NCBI GenBank assembly: GCA_019120395.1 | Contig: DWVD01000040.1 | Span: 1 to 50,849 of the forward strand | DNA: 50,849 bases | Direction of reading: 5' to 3' | Source of the DNA: Candidatus Gemmiger faecigallinarum | Lineage (GTDB): Bacteria; Bacillota; Clostridia; Oscillospirales; Ruminococcaceae | Part shown: positions 16,014 through 25,214 of the stretch, piece by piece | Layout of the letters: each line of letters opens with the position of its first letter | Position numbering within the stretch: the first letter of the stretch is position 1 | Program-made: the position numbers and the translations under genes | The notes under the pieces: generated by a model | Database searches by the model: none | Told to the model about the DNA's origin: nothing | Seen by the model: the letters and a program-made list of their open reading frames with translations, nothing else

Positions 16014-16703
16014 ATGAAAGATCCGATTCTGCAGGTCCGGGACCTGTGCAAGGTCTACGGCGCGGGCGGCAGCCGCGTCGCCGCGCTGGACCATGTCTCG
16101 CTGACGGTGCGGCGGGGCGAGTTCGTCTCCATCGTGGGGCCTTCGGGCAGCGGCAAATCGACGCTTTTGCACATCCTGGGCGGGGTGGACAAGCCCACCG
16201 CCGGCCAGGTGCTGGTGGACGGGGTGGATCTTTCCACCCTGGACGAGACTCGGCTGGCGGTGTTCCGCCGCCGGCAGATCGGGCTGGTCTACCAGTTTTA
16301 CAACCTGATCCCGGTTTTGACGGTGGCCGAAAACCTGACCCTGCCGCTGCTTTTGGACCATCGCCGGCCGGACGCCGCCCAGGTCCGCTCCCTGGCGGTC
16401 GAGCTGGGCATCGCCGACCGGATGGACGCGCTGCCGGGACAGCTTTCGGGCGGGCAGCAGCAGCGGGTGTCCATCGGGCGGGCGCTACTGACCCGGCCGG
16501 CGCTGGTGCTGGCCGACGAGCCCACCGGCAACCTGGACCGCAAAAACAGCGCCGCCATCGTGGAGCTGCTGAAAGGCTTCCACCGCAAATACGCCCAGAC
16601 GCTGATTCTGATCACCCATGACCCGGAGATCGCCCTGCAGGCCGGCCGCGTTCTGAGCCTGGAGGACGGCCGCATCGTGAAAGACGAGGTGATCCGGCCA
16701 TGA
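16014..16703 (+). CDS. ABC transporter ATPase (MacB/BceA-like)
   Basis: The 229-residue protein has all ATPase motifs: Walker A GPSGSGKST, Q-loop LVYQFYNLIP, signature LSGGQQQRVSIGRAL, Walker B LVLADEPTG and ITHDPE. It belongs to the LolD/MacB/BceA group that drives FtsX-type permeases. ATG 16014 follows AAAGGAGGG. Its stop overlaps the permease start as ATGA, so the two are co-translated. Upstream TGTCACC boxes suggest control by an OmpR-type regulator. Confidence 0.93.
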   Translation: MKDPILQVRDLCKVYGAGGSRVAALDHVSLTVRRGEFVSIVGPSGSGKSTLLHILGGVDKPTAGQVLVDGVDLSTLDETRLAVFRRRQIGLVYQFYNLIPVLTVAENLTLPLLLDHRRPDAAQVRSLAVELGIADRMDALPGQLSGGQQQRVSIGRALLTRPALVLADEPTGNLDRKNSAAIVELLKGFHRKYAQTLILITHDPEIALQAGRVLSLEDGRIVKDEVIRP

Positions 16704-19294
16704 ACATCCTGCGCAAGCTGACCGTCGCCCAGATCCGCGGCGGCAAAAGCCGGTTTGCCGTCACCGTCGTCGGCGTGATGCTGTCGGCGGCCATGGTGGC
16801 CGCGGTGCTGCTGGGCTGCGACTCGGTGATGGACGCCATGCGCCGGGGCGTCATCGACCAGAGCGGCGACTATCACTGGCAGGGCGCCGGCCGCATCGAG
16901 ACCGTCCGCCGGCTGGTGGACAACGAGCTGTTCGGCCGGTTCGGCTACGCCCAGGCGCTGCCCTACACCGGCGGCGGCAGCCTTGCCGAGCCTCTTGCCT
17001 GCACCGCCGTGGGCGGCGACGCCTGGCAGATGCTGGGCGCCCGCGTCGTGGCCGGCGAACTGCCCGACGCCCCCGGCGAGGCCGCCGTGTTGGACACCCT
17101 GGCCGCCAGCGCGCAGCTGGCCCCCGGCAGCACGCTGACCGTCGTCGACCCGGCCGACGGCAGCGCCATCCCGCTGACGGTCACCGCCGTGCTGGACCGG
17201 TTCAGCATCGACAGGACGCTGCCCGCCGACCAGCGGCAGCCCGTTTACCTGGCGGCGGACGGCATCGGCGTCCCGGGCCTACCGGAGGAGTACGACCGCG
17301 TCCATTTCTGGGCCGGCGCCCGGCAGCTGGACAACGGGTTCTTTGCCGGGGTCGCCGCCTTGCAGCAGCAGCTGCCGACGACGGACCCCACCTTCAGCGG
17401 CTGGCTCAATTACACGCTGCTGACCTGGTCGGGCGTCCGCGTCCCCGGCAGCAGCGACAACCTGCTGGACCTGGTGACCGCCCTGCGGGCGTTTTTGCTG
17501 GCGCTGATCTCGGTGTGCGCGGCGCTGATGGTCTCCAACGCCTTCTCCCTCAGCCTGGCCGAACGGCGGCGCACGCTGGGGCTGCTGGCCAGCGCCGGCG
17601 CCACCCCGGCGCAGCGTGCCGGCGTTATTTTGTACGAGGCGCTGGCCGCCGGGCTTATCGGCATCCCCGCCGGGCTGCTGCTTGCCTGCGGCGGGCTGGC
17701 CGTCGCCTTCCGGGCACTGGATCCCCTGTTCGCCGTCCTCAGCCGGCGGTATCTCGGCATGGACCTGCGCCTTTCGCTGGCGGCAGACCCCGACTGGCTG
17801 ATCCTGAGCGGCGCCGCCAGCGCGGCGGTGCTGCTGCTCTCGGCCTGGCGGCCGGCTCTGCACGCGGGCAGGGCCGGCCCCATCGACGCCATCCGCGGCG
17901 AGGGCGAGATCCGGCTGAACTCCCGCGCGCTGAAAGGCGGGCGGCTGTTCGGCAGGGCCTTCGGCCCCGAAGGCATGCTGGCGCGCAAAAACGCCCGCCG
18001 CAGCGTCCACCGCTACCGGGCGACGCTGCTGTCCCTGACGCTGAGCGTGATCCTGCTGGTCACCGCCTCCGCCTTTGCCCAATATCTGGAAACCGCCTAC
18101 TCTATGGGCCACCGGGACGCCGGTTATAACGTCACCGCCGCCATGGACTGTTACAGCACCGCAGGGGACGGCGGCGCCCATCCCCTGCGGCAGGCCCTGC
18201 TCTCCCCTGCCCACGCCCAGTCCGTGCGGGAGCTGGAACACATCCAGTGGGGCATGCTGACGCTGCCCGCCGACCGCATCGGCGCGCAGACCGCCCGCCT
18301 GGGCTGGCAGTACGCCGCCGACACCGGCCTGAACGACCCGGCCAGCTGCTGGGCGGCCGCCGGCGAAGGCAGCGCCGCCCTTGCCATGCAGCCCTACCTG
18401 CTGGTGCTGCCCGACGAAGAGTACGCGGCGCTGGCCGGGCAGGACGCCGCGGCCGACGGCCGGACCATCGACTGCGTGGTCATCGACCGGTGCTATATGC
18501 CCGGCGCGGACGGCGGCATGGTGGAAGTCTCGCCCCAGATGGCGCTGCGCCCCGGCGACACGATGGAGTGGGATTTCAACACCCTGCCGGTGACGCTGCG
18601 GGTGGCCGCGGTGGCGGACGACCCGCCCCGGGACCTGGTGCAGACCTGGCCCTCCCCCTATATCATGACGCTGGTCACCAGCCGCAGCGCCGCCGATGCG
18701 GTGTTTGCCCGCTTTACCGCCGAACTAGGCAGCTACTGCCCCCGGTACTTTGACTTTTATTACCAAAGCGCCGACCCGGCGTCGCTGTACGCCGAGCTGA
18801 CCGCCCTGTATGACAGCCAGACCCTTCCCAACGTGTCCCTGACCGTCACCGACCTCCAAAGCAACCAGGAGACCGTCCACTCGCTGACGATGCTGGTGCG
18901 GGTGGCGCTGTACGGCTTTGTGGCGCTGATCTCGCTGATCTGCGCAGCAAACATTGCCAACACCGTTTCCAGCGGCATGGCCCTGCGCCGGCGCGAGACC
19001 GCCCTGCTCTGCGCCAACGGCCTGACGCCGGGCGGCCTGCGGCGGATGCTGTTTCTGGAAAGCGCCATTTACAGCATCCAGGCGCTGGTCATTGGCCTGC
19101 CGGCGTCGGCTGCGCTGGCCTGGCTGGTCTGGCGGCGGGTGGTGCGGCTGTATTATTTCCGCTTCACGCTGCCCTGGGGCGCCATGGCCGCGGCGATGGC
19201 GGGGGCGCTGGGCGTCAGCCTGCTGGCCGCCCTGCCGGCGCTGCTGCACGCGGCCAGGCATCCGCCCGCCGAGGATTTCCGCGCCGAGGAATGA
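16700..19294 (+). CDS. Large FtsX-type ABC permease
   Basis: The 864-residue protein has one N-terminal helix (about 15-40), a first periplasm-side type extracellular region and an FtsX block around 250-385. A further helix sits near 445-465, then a second extracellular region, and a final FtsX block around 735-855 (SLAERRRTLGLLASAG in the first, GMALRRRETALLCANG in the second). This double-FtsX layout fits MacB/YtrF/LolE-like and peptide-detoxification permeases. It forms a pair with the overlapping ATPase gene. The substrate is unknown; antimicrobial-peptide resistance or envelope stress relief is plausible given the nearby short-loop kinase. Confidence 0.9.
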   Translation: MNILRKLTVAQIRGGKSRFAVTVVGVMLSAAMVAAVLLGCDSVMDAMRRGVIDQSGDYHWQGAGRIETVRRLVDNELFGRFGYAQALPYTGGGSLAEPLACTAVGGDAWQMLGARVVAGELPDAPGEAAVLDTLAASAQLAPGSTLTVVDPADGSAIPLTVTAVLDRFSIDRTLPADQRQPVYLAADGIGVPGLPEEYDRVHFWAGARQLDNGFFAGVAALQQQLPTTDPTFSGWLNYTLLTWSGVRVPGSSDNLLDLVTALRAFLLALISVCAALMVSNAFSLSLAERRRTLGLLASAGATPAQRAGVILYEALAAGLIGIPAGLLLACGGLAVAFRALDPLFAVLSRRYLGMDLRLSLAADPDWLILSGAASAAVLLLSAWRPALHAGRAGPIDAIRGEGEIRLNSRALKGGRLFGRAFGPEGMLARKNARRSVHRYRATLLSLTLSVILLVTASAFAQYLETAYSMGHRDAGYNVTAAMDCYSTAGDGGAHPLRQALLSPAHAQSVRELEHIQWGMLTLPADRIGAQTARLGWQYAADTGLNDPASCWAAAGEGSAALAMQPYLLVLPDEEYAALAGQDAAADGRTIDCVVIDRCYMPGADGGMVEVSPQMALRPGDTMEWDFNTLPVTLRVAAVADDPPRDLVQTWPSPYIMTLVTSRSAADAVFARFTAELGSYCPRYFDFYYQSADPASLYAELTALYDSQTLPNVSLTVTDLQSNQETVHSLTMLVRVALYGFVALISLICAANIANTVSSGMALRRRETALLCANGLTPGGLRRMLFLESAIYSIQALVIGLPASAALAWLVWRRVVRLYYFRFTLPWGAMAAAMAGALGVSLLAALPALLHAARHPPAEDFRAEE

Positions 19295-19321
19295 CCCCCG
19301 GCCGGACGCCGGCAAAACGAT

Positions 19322-19374
19322 CCGCCCCGCCCGGCGCGCCTGTATTGCAGCGCGCCGGACGGGGCGGTTTTTCT
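19322..19374. terminator. Bidirectional terminator
   Basis: A long stem (CCGCCCCG, then CCGGCGCGC, with complements) is followed by TTTTT on plus and by TCGTTTTG on minus, between the convergent ABC permease and methyltransferase. Confidence 0.85.
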
Positions 19375-19380
19375 GATTTA

Positions 19381-20091
19381 TCACGGCCGCGCCGCGGGAG
19401 CTGCGCGCCCGGGTCCGTAGGGCACCCCCGCCCGCACCAGCAGGTCGGGTTCCCACCGCAGGCCGGGGCGACGGTCCTTCTGCGCCTCCACCAGAAACAG
19501 CCACGGGGCCTTTTCCGGGGCTGCGCGCACCAGCTGCACCCGCTTGGGCTCCAGCCCCGCCGCGCACAGGGCGGCGAACACCGCCGCCATCTGCTCCGGC
19601 CGCTGGCACAGCGCCACCCTTCCGCCGCTGCGCAGAAGCCGCGCCGCGCAGGCCGCCGCATCGGCCACGGTGCACAGGTCGTCGTGGCGGGCGGCCGCCC
19701 GCCGGGGGTCGGCGCTGCGGAAGCCGCCGGTAAAGTAGGGCGGGTTGCAGGCCGCCGCCGCGTAGCCGCCTTTTTCGGGGCCGGCCAGAGCGTACTGCCG
19801 CAGATCGGCCTGCACCGGGCGGATGTGCCCGGCCTCGGGGCCGTTTTCGGCCACCGACTCGGCGCACAGGGCCGAAGCCGCCGGGTCGATCTCCAGCGCC
19901 GTGCAGCGCCCCCGGTGCCCGGCGTCGTGCCAGGCCAGCGCCACGATCCCGCAGCCGCTGCACAGGTCGGCCGCCGGCTCCTGACGCCGGGGCTGCAGGA
20001 ACCGGGCCAGCAGCAGCGCGTCGGTGCCAAATCCGGCGCCCGGCGCGGTGCGCACCCTTGTGCCGTTGTCCAGGATCTCGACGCCGCTCAT
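19381..20091 (-). CDS. SAM-dependent methyltransferase, TrmN6-like (small-domain MTase)
   Basis: The 236-residue protein begins with a DALLLARF leader helix typical of this group. It has the SAM-binding DLCSGCGIVAL motif, ALEIDPAA, and the NPPY motif (ACNPPYFTGG) that marks N6-adenine methyltransferases. The nearest known role is tRNA1(Val) A37 N6-methylation (TrmN6/YfiC), but rRNA or protein-glutamine targets are possible. ATG 20091 overlaps the aroD stop as ATGA. The two genes form a short minus-strand operon. Confidence 0.8.
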   Translation of the reverse strand: MSGVEILDNGTRVRTAPGAGFGTDALLLARFLQPRRQEPAADLCSGCGIVALAWHDAGHRGRCTALEIDPAASALCAESVAENGPEAGHIRPVQADLRQYALAGPEKGGYAAAACNPPYFTGGFRSADPRRAAARHDDLCTVADAAACAARLLRSGGRVALCQRPEQMAAVFAALCAAGLEPKRVQLVRAAPEKAPWLFLVEAQKDRRPGLRWEPDLLVRAGVPYGPGRAAPAARP

Positions 20092-20870
20092 GCCAGGCAG
20101 TCCCCCAGCGCATCCAGGGCGCGGCGCAGGGCGGCCGCGTCCGGCTGACCCGGCGCGCTGGACACCCCCGCCGTGCCAAAGGTCGCGCAGCTGCCAAAAG
20201 CCCCGCCGCACACCCGGGTCACCGCCCCGTCCGGGCCCATGGCCATGGTGATCAGCGGCAGCTCCGGCCGGGCCGCCCGCGCGCAGGCGGTGGCCGACAG
20301 CAGCGCGGCGGCATCGGCGGGGCCGTGCGGCATCACCGCCAGCTTGGCAATGTCGGCGCCCGCGTCGCCCATGGCGGTCAGCGCCGCCGCCATCCGGTCC
20401 GCCGGGGGCGTTTTGGCAAAGTCGTGCATCGACGCCACCACCGCCACCCCGGCGGCGTGCGCCTGCCGGCAAAAAGCGCCCAGCGCCGCGCCGGCGGCGG
20501 CATACTCCACATCCAGCAGGTCAAACGCGCCGGCGGCGGGCAGCAGCGACCGCAGCAGGTCCAGATATTCCCCGGGCAAACAGTCCCGGCTGCCGCCCTC
20601 GGCGGCGGTGCGCAGCGTCACCAGCAGCGGCAGCCGCCCGTCCAGCGCCTGCCGCACCTGGCGGACAACGCCGCACAGCGCGCCGCCGTCCGGCAGGCCG
20701 CCGCCCGGCAGGCGCAGCGGGTCCAGACGCAGCTCGGCCAGGTCGGCGGCGGCGCCGCCCAGCGCGGCCGCCTGCCGCTGCGCCGCCGGCCCATCCCCGG
20801 CAAACACCGGCACAATGATCTTGGGGCGGCCCCGGCCCAGGGCAATGCCGCGGACTGTCACAATCGCCAT
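20088..20870 (-). CDS. aroD: Type I 3-dehydroquinate dehydratase
   Basis: The 260-residue TIM-barrel enzyme shows DLAELRLDPL near the N-terminus, TLRTAAEGG, the catalytic histidine in ASMHDF and the Schiff-base lysine in DIAKLAVMPH. It ends with GSCATFG and AAPGQ-like text (SSAPGQPD). It makes 3-dehydroshikimate from 3-dehydroquinate in the shikimate pathway. ATG 20870 follows GGGAGGAAAAG, and the longer upstream frame is leader. No other shikimate gene lies in the window. Confidence 0.93.
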   Translation of the reverse strand: MAIVTVRGIALGRGRPKIIVPVFAGDGPAAQRQAAALGGAAADLAELRLDPLRLPGGGLPDGGALCGVVRQVRQALDGRLPLLVTLRTAAEGGSRDCLPGEYLDLLRSLLPAAGAFDLLDVEYAAAGAALGAFCRQAHAAGVAVVASMHDFAKTPPADRMAAALTAMGDAGADIAKLAVMPHGPADAAALLSATACARAARPELPLITMAMGPDGAVTRVCGGAFGSCATFGTAGVSSAPGQPDAAALRRALDALGDCLA

Positions 20871-21002
20871 ACCGCTTTTCCTCCCGGAAGAATGTTTTGT
20901 ATCAGCATACCACGCCGCGCCCCGCGCTGGCAAGTGGGCGCGCTCCGCCGCAGCCGGGCGCGAGATTTTTTACGGGCCGGCGCATTTTTGCTCCGGTCCC
21001 CC

Positions 21003-21031
21003 TTTGAAGTTCGCCGCATGTCTGGTATAAT
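21003..21031 (+). promoter_or_regulatory. Promoter of the LytTR/GHKL operon
   Basis: TTTGAA (21003-21008), a 17-base spacer and a consensus TATAAT (21026-21031), with TGG before the -10. Confidence 0.75.
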
Positions 21032-21053
21032 AGGTAGCAACGAGTCGCCGCGC

Positions 21054-21118
21054 ATCCGGAACAGGCGCTCTGCCGCCCCGCTTGCAACAGCCGCCCCGGT
21101 CGGCCGGGGCTTCCGGAT
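21054..21118 (+). promoter_or_regulatory. Structured 5' leader of the LytTR operon
   Basis: ATCCGGAA (21054-21061) can pair with TTCCGGAT (21111-21118), enclosing a strong hairpin CCCCGG-tcgg-CCGGGG (21094-21109). The closing stem ends 9 bases before the AAGGAGG ribosome-binding site. It may influence translation; no known riboswitch class is recognised. Confidence 0.4.
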
Positions 21119-21145
21119 ACGCGCCGGAAAAGGAGGACCACCCCT

Positions 21146-21850
21146 TTGCGCGTTGCCATTGTAGAGGACGACCTGGATTGCCGCACCCAGCTGGAAAGCT
21201 ATATCCAGCGTTATGGCCAGGAACACGGCCTGGCGTTTGACGTGGAATGTTTTGCCGACGGCGGCCAGATCGTTGCGCATGACACTTCACGCTTTGATAT
21301 TATTTTGCTCGACATCGAGATGCCCGGCCTGAACGGCATGGAAGCGGCCGAAAAGCTGCGCGCCCGCGACGCCGACGTGGTGCTGGTGTTTGTGACCAAC
21401 ATGGCCCAGTATGCCATCCGCGGCTACGAGGTCGGCGCGCTGGATTTTGTGCTGAAACCGGTCAATTATTACACCTTCTGCGTCCGGTTCGAGCGCGCCA
21501 TCCACCGCGCCCGACAGCGGGAGGGCGGCCAGGTGCTGTTGTCGCTGCCCGACGCCGTGGTGCGCCTGAGCACCCGGGACATTTATTATGTGGAAGTGCA
21601 GAACCGTCAGCTGCACTATCACACCGTCCAGGGCGAGTACACCCTGCGGGGCACCATGCAGCAGGCCGAGCAGGAGCTGAGCCGCTACCACTTTGTGCGC
21701 TGCAGCCACTGGTGCCTGGTCAACCTGCGCCACGTGACCGAGGTGCGGCGCGACACCGTGATCGTCGCCGGGCAGGAGCTGGACATCAGCCGCCGCAACC
21801 ACACTGCCTTTTTGACCGCGCTGACCAACTTTGTGGGGGGCGACGCCTGA
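21146..21850 (+). CDS. LytTR-family response regulator
   Basis: The 234-residue protein has a receiver domain (acidic residues in VAIVEDDLD, phospho-Asp56 in IILLDIEMPG, VFVTN, VLKPVN). A LytTR DNA-binding domain follows (RDIYYVEVQNRQLHYHT, FVRCSHWCLVNLRHVTEVRRDTVIV, ISRRNHTAFLTAL). The start is TTG at 21146, 8 bases after AAGGAGG; no ATG or GTG fits. The stop overlaps the kinase start as TGATG. Such pairs often answer to peptides, but no precursor peptide or AgrB-like gene is next to them. Confidence 0.92.
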   Translation: MRVAIVEDDLDCRTQLESYIQRYGQEHGLAFDVECFADGGQIVAHDTSRFDIILLDIEMPGLNGMEAAEKLRARDADVVLVFVTNMAQYAIRGYEVGALDFVLKPVNYYTFCVRFERAIHRARQREGGQVLLSLPDAVVRLSTRDIYYVEVQNRQLHYHTVQGEYTLRGTMQQAEQELSRYHFVRCSHWCLVNLRHVTEVRRDTVIVAGQELDISRRNHTAFLTALTNFVGGDA

Positions 21851-23175
21851 TGCAGCCCCTTGCCTTGTTTGTGACGATCTGGCGGGCGGCCGGGCTGTGG
21901 CTGGCCGCCCTGCTTTTTGTGCTGCCGCTGCACCGGCGCACGGGGCCGGTGTGGCGCGCCGTGCTGGGCACGTCCGCCTGCGTGGCGGCGCGCTGCCTGC
22001 TGCCGCTGCTGACGCAGCGGCTTGGCCCCGCGGCCGCCTGGCTGCCCTATCTGGCCAGTTTCCTGCTGGCGGCCGCCGCGGTGGCGCTGTGCACCAGCCT
22101 TTCGGTCACCGCCGTGCTGTACTGCGCCATCTGGTCGATGATGCTGTATTACATCGGCGATTCGCTGATCGTCACGGCGATCCACACCGTCCTGGCCGGG
22201 GGCGGCTCCCCGCAGGCGGCCATGGCCGCGGCGCTGGCGCTGGCGGCGGCGCTGTACCTGCTGGTGGGGCTGACGCTGGCCCGCTTTATGCCGGTCAACC
22301 ACAGTTACCACATCGGTCCCCGGCAGCTGGCCTCCGCCTTTGTGCTGCTGGTGCTGCTTCTGCTTCTGGTGCATCTGTCCCGCGTGGGCTGGTACCAGGA
22401 GGAGGACTGGGCGCTGTGGGTGTTCCCGTTGCTGATCGAGATCTACTGCGCCACCCTGCTGTACCTGCAGCACGAGCTGTTCAAAAAAAGCTATATCCAG
22501 CAGGATCTGGACATGCTCAACCGGCTGTGGGCGCAGCAGAAGGCCCAGTACTCGCTGGCCCGCCGCAACATTTCGCTGATCAACCGCAAATGCCACGAGC
22601 TGAAACACCAGATCCGCGCCATGCACGCCATGCTGGGCGAGGAAAAGGCCGATTATCTGGACGAGCTGGAACAGTCGGTGCGCATCTACGACGCCATTGC
22701 CAAAACGGGCAACGAGGTCCTGGACACGGTGCTGACCGAGAAAAGCCTGGTCTGCGAGGCCAGCCAGATCCAGGCGCACTGCGTGGCGGACGGCCACCTG
22801 CTGGATTTTATGGACCCGGTGGACCTGTACACCATCTTTGCCAACGCCATGGACAACGCCATCGAGCATGTGCGCGGCATCCAGACGCCGGAGCACCGCA
22901 TCATCGACGTGCTGGTCTACGCCGAAAACAAGCTGCTTGCCATCCAGATCAGCAACCCGATCAGCGGCCAGCCCAGCTTTGGCCCCGACGGCCTGCCGGT
23001 CAGCACCAAACCCGGCGACGGCATCCACGGCTACGGCCTGAAAAGCGTCCGCCATGCCGTGCAGAAATACGGTGGTTTTGTGACCGTCAAGGTGGAGGAC
23101 GGCTGCTTCCATCTGCGCATCCTTCTGCCGGTGCGGTCCCAGGGCACGCCCGGCAAGCCGGCCCCACAGGGGTGA
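21850..23175 (+). CDS. GHKL (AgrC-type) sensor histidine kinase
   Basis: The 441-residue protein has about six N-terminal membrane helices (to about residue 205) and a coiled connector. The phospho-acceptor region is RKCHELKHQIRAM, where HELK replaces the usual HDLKN. A GHKL ATPase follows with IFANAMDNAIEH (N box) and DGIHGYGLKSVRHAV (G2). The C-terminal tail is Pro/Gln/Gly-rich. It would phosphorylate the LytTR regulator encoded just upstream. The signal is unknown. Confidence 0.9.
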   Translation: MQPLALFVTIWRAAGLWLAALLFVLPLHRRTGPVWRAVLGTSACVAARCLLPLLTQRLGPAAAWLPYLASFLLAAAAVALCTSLSVTAVLYCAIWSMMLYYIGDSLIVTAIHTVLAGGGSPQAAMAAALALAAALYLLVGLTLARFMPVNHSYHIGPRQLASAFVLLVLLLLLVHLSRVGWYQEEDWALWVFPLLIEIYCATLLYLQHELFKKSYIQQDLDMLNRLWAQQKAQYSLARRNISLINRKCHELKHQIRAMHAMLGEEKADYLDELEQSVRIYDAIAKTGNEVLDTVLTEKSLVCEASQIQAHCVADGHLLDFMDPVDLYTIFANAMDNAIEHVRGIQTPEHRIIDVLVYAENKLLAIQISNPISGQPSFGPDGLPVSTKPGDGIHGYGLKSVRHAVQKYGGFVTVKVEDGCFHLRILLPVRSQGTPGKPAPQG

Positions 23176-23185
23176 CCCCCATAAT

Positions 23186-23239
23186 GCAAAAAGAGACGGC
23201 CCTGCCGCCCGGGAACCCGGGAGACAGGGCCGTCCTTTT
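23186..23239. terminator. Bidirectional terminator
   Basis: GACGGCCCTG (23195-23204) pairs with 23225-23234. CTTTTG follows on plus, and the complementary A-run at 23188-23193 serves the minus strand. It separates the kinase from the convergent ABC exporter. Confidence 0.82.
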
Positions 23240-23267
23240 GCGTTTTGCCGGCGGGGAGACCCGCAGC

Positions 23268-25214
23268 TCAGTCCAGTTCCAGCGCGCCGGTGTACAGCTG
23301 GTAGTAGGTGCCGTGCTGGGCGATCAGCTGGTCGTGGGTGCCGCGCTCGATGATGCGGCCATGGTCCAAAACCATGATGGCGTCGGCGTTCTGCACCGTG
23401 GACAGGCGATGGGCGATGACAAAGGTGGTGCGGCCGGTCATCAGCGCGTCCATGCCGCGCTGGACAACGGCCTCGGTGTGGGTGTCGATGGAGGAGGTCG
23501 CCTCGTCCATGATCATGACCGGCGGGTCGGCCACGGCCGCGCGGGCAATGGCCAGCAGCTGCCGCTGGCCCTGGCTCAGGTTGGCGCCGTTGCCGGTCAG
23601 CATGGTGTTGTAGCCGTCGGGCAGGCGGCGGATAAAGTCGTCCGCGCCGGCCAGCTTGGCGGCGGCGATGCACTCCTCGTCATGGGCGTCCAGGTTGCCG
23701 TAGCGGATGTTTTCCATCACGGTGCCGGTGAACAGGTTGGTGTCCTGCAGGACGATGCCCAGAGAATGGCGCAGGTCGGCCTTTTTGATCTTTTTGATGT
23801 TGATGCCGTCGTAACGGATCTTGCCGTCCTGGATGTCGTAGAAACGGTTGATCAGGTTGGTGATGGTCGTCTTGCCGGCGCCGGTGGAGCCGACAAAGGC
23901 CACCTTCTGGCCCGGCTTGGCGTACAGCGAGATATCATGCAGCACCGTCTTTTCGGGCACATAGCCAAAGTCCACGCCGTAGAAGCGGACGTCGCCGCGC
24001 AGGCGGGTGTAGGTGATGGTGCCGTCGTGGTGGGGGTGCTTCCAGGCCCAGACGTTGGTGCGTTCGGGGTACTCCTCCAGGGTGCCGTCCTCTTTCTCGC
24101 GGGCATTGACCAGCGTGACATAGCCGTCATCGGTCTCCGGCTCCTCGTCCAGCAGCATAAAGATGCGGTGGGTGCCGGCCAGGCCCATGACCACCATGTT
24201 GACCTGGTTGGACACCTGGCCGATGGCGCCGGCAAACTGGCGGGTCATGCTCAGGAAGGGGACCACGATGGAAATGCTGAACGCCATGCCGGAGATGCTG
24301 ATGTTGGGCGCGCCCGAAAGCAGCAGCACGCCGCCCACCAGCGCCACCACCACGTACATCACGTTGCCGACATTGCCCAGCAGGGGCATCAGGATGTTGG
24401 CAAACCGGTTGCCGTTGCGGGCGTTGTAGAAGATCTCCTCATTGACCTTGTCAAAGTCGGCCTTGGCGGCTTCCTCGTGGCAAAATACCTTGATGACCTT
24501 CTGGCCGGTCATCATTTCTTCCATGAATGCCTCGGCGTTGGCCAGGGTGATCTGCTGGCGCAGGAAAAATTTGGACGAGCGGGCAGTGATGGCGCGCGCG
24601 GCAAACACCATACAGACAACGCCGACCACCACGACCAGCGCCAGAATGGCGCTGTAATAAACCATAATGCAGAAGACCGCAAACAGCGTAATGCCGGAAA
24701 TGGTCATCTGCGGCAGGCTTTGGCTGATGAGCTGGCGCAGGGTATCCACGTCGTTGGTGTAATAGCTCATAATGTCGCCGTGGCCGTTGGTGTCAAAATA
24801 CTTGATGGGAAGATCCTGCATATGATCGAACATCTTCTCACGCAGTTTCTTCAGCGAGCCCTGGGTGATAATGGCCATCATCTGGGTGTAGAAAGTACCG
24901 GCGATCAGGCTGATGATGTACATCACGACCAGAACCGCAACATAGCCAAGGATGCGTCCGGCCACCGAGTCCCAGTCGCCGCCCTTGTAGCTGTCATCCA
25001 CGATCTGTATGATGTTCTGCATAAAGACCGAAGGGATGGCGCTGACGACCGCGTTGATCACGATACATACCATCGTGACGGGCAGCAGCACGGGATAAAA
25101 CTCGAACAGCATGCGCAGCAGCCGGCGCAGAACGCCCTTGGGGGCGCGCTTGCCGCGCTGCGTCGTCGTGCGGGGGTTCACAGACGGGGTGGAGCTGGTC
25201 TGATTATTCGGCAT
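23268..25214 (-). CDS. ABC exporter half-transporter (second subunit)
   Basis: The 648-residue protein has six membrane helices (about 45-335), then an ATPase with Walker A GSTGAGKTT, signature LSQGQRQLLAIARA and Walker B VMIMDEATSSID. A H-loop at IAHRLST completes the set. Before the ATPase it carries an unusual ~60-residue acidic insert (DEEPETDDGYVTLVN to TRLRGDV). It pairs with the upstream subunit as a heterodimeric multidrug-type exporter. I chose ATG 25214, which follows AGGTGA; a GTG at 25223 is possible. The gene overlaps the upstream stop codon. Confidence 0.92.
   Translation of the reverse strand: MPNNQTSSTPSVNPRTTTQRGKRAPKGVLRRLLRMLFEFYPVLLPVTMVCIVINAVVSAIPSVFMQNIIQIVDDSYKGGDWDSVAGRILGYVAVLVVMYIISLIAGTFYTQMMAIITQGSLKKLREKMFDHMQDLPIKYFDTNGHGDIMSYYTNDVDTLRQLISQSLPQMTISGITLFAVFCIMVYYSAILALVVVVGVVCMVFAARAITARSSKFFLRQQITLANAEAFMEEMMTGQKVIKVFCHEEAAKADFDKVNEEIFYNARNGNRFANILMPLLGNVGNVMYVVVALVGGVLLLSGAPNISISGMAFSISIVVPFLSMTRQFAGAIGQVSNQVNMVVMGLAGTHRIFMLLDEEPETDDGYVTLVNAREKEDGTLEEYPERTNVWAWKHPHHDGTITYTRLRGDVRFYGVDFGYVPEKTVLHDISLYAKPGQKVAFVGSTGAGKTTITNLINRFYDIQDGKIRYDGINIKKIKKADLRHSLGIVLQDTNLFTGTVMENIRYGNLDAHDEECIAAAKLAGADDFIRRLPDGYNTMLTGNGANLSQGQRQLLAIARAAVADPPVMIMDEATSSIDTHTEAVVQRGMDALMTGRTTFVIAHRLSTVQNADAIMVLDHGRIIERGTHDQLIAQHGTYYQLYTGALELD

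Noticed and set aside
20871..21145. AgrD-like peptide gene before the LytTR operon
   Set aside because: Small frames here lack a ribosome-binding site and cross the promoter or the leader hairpins.
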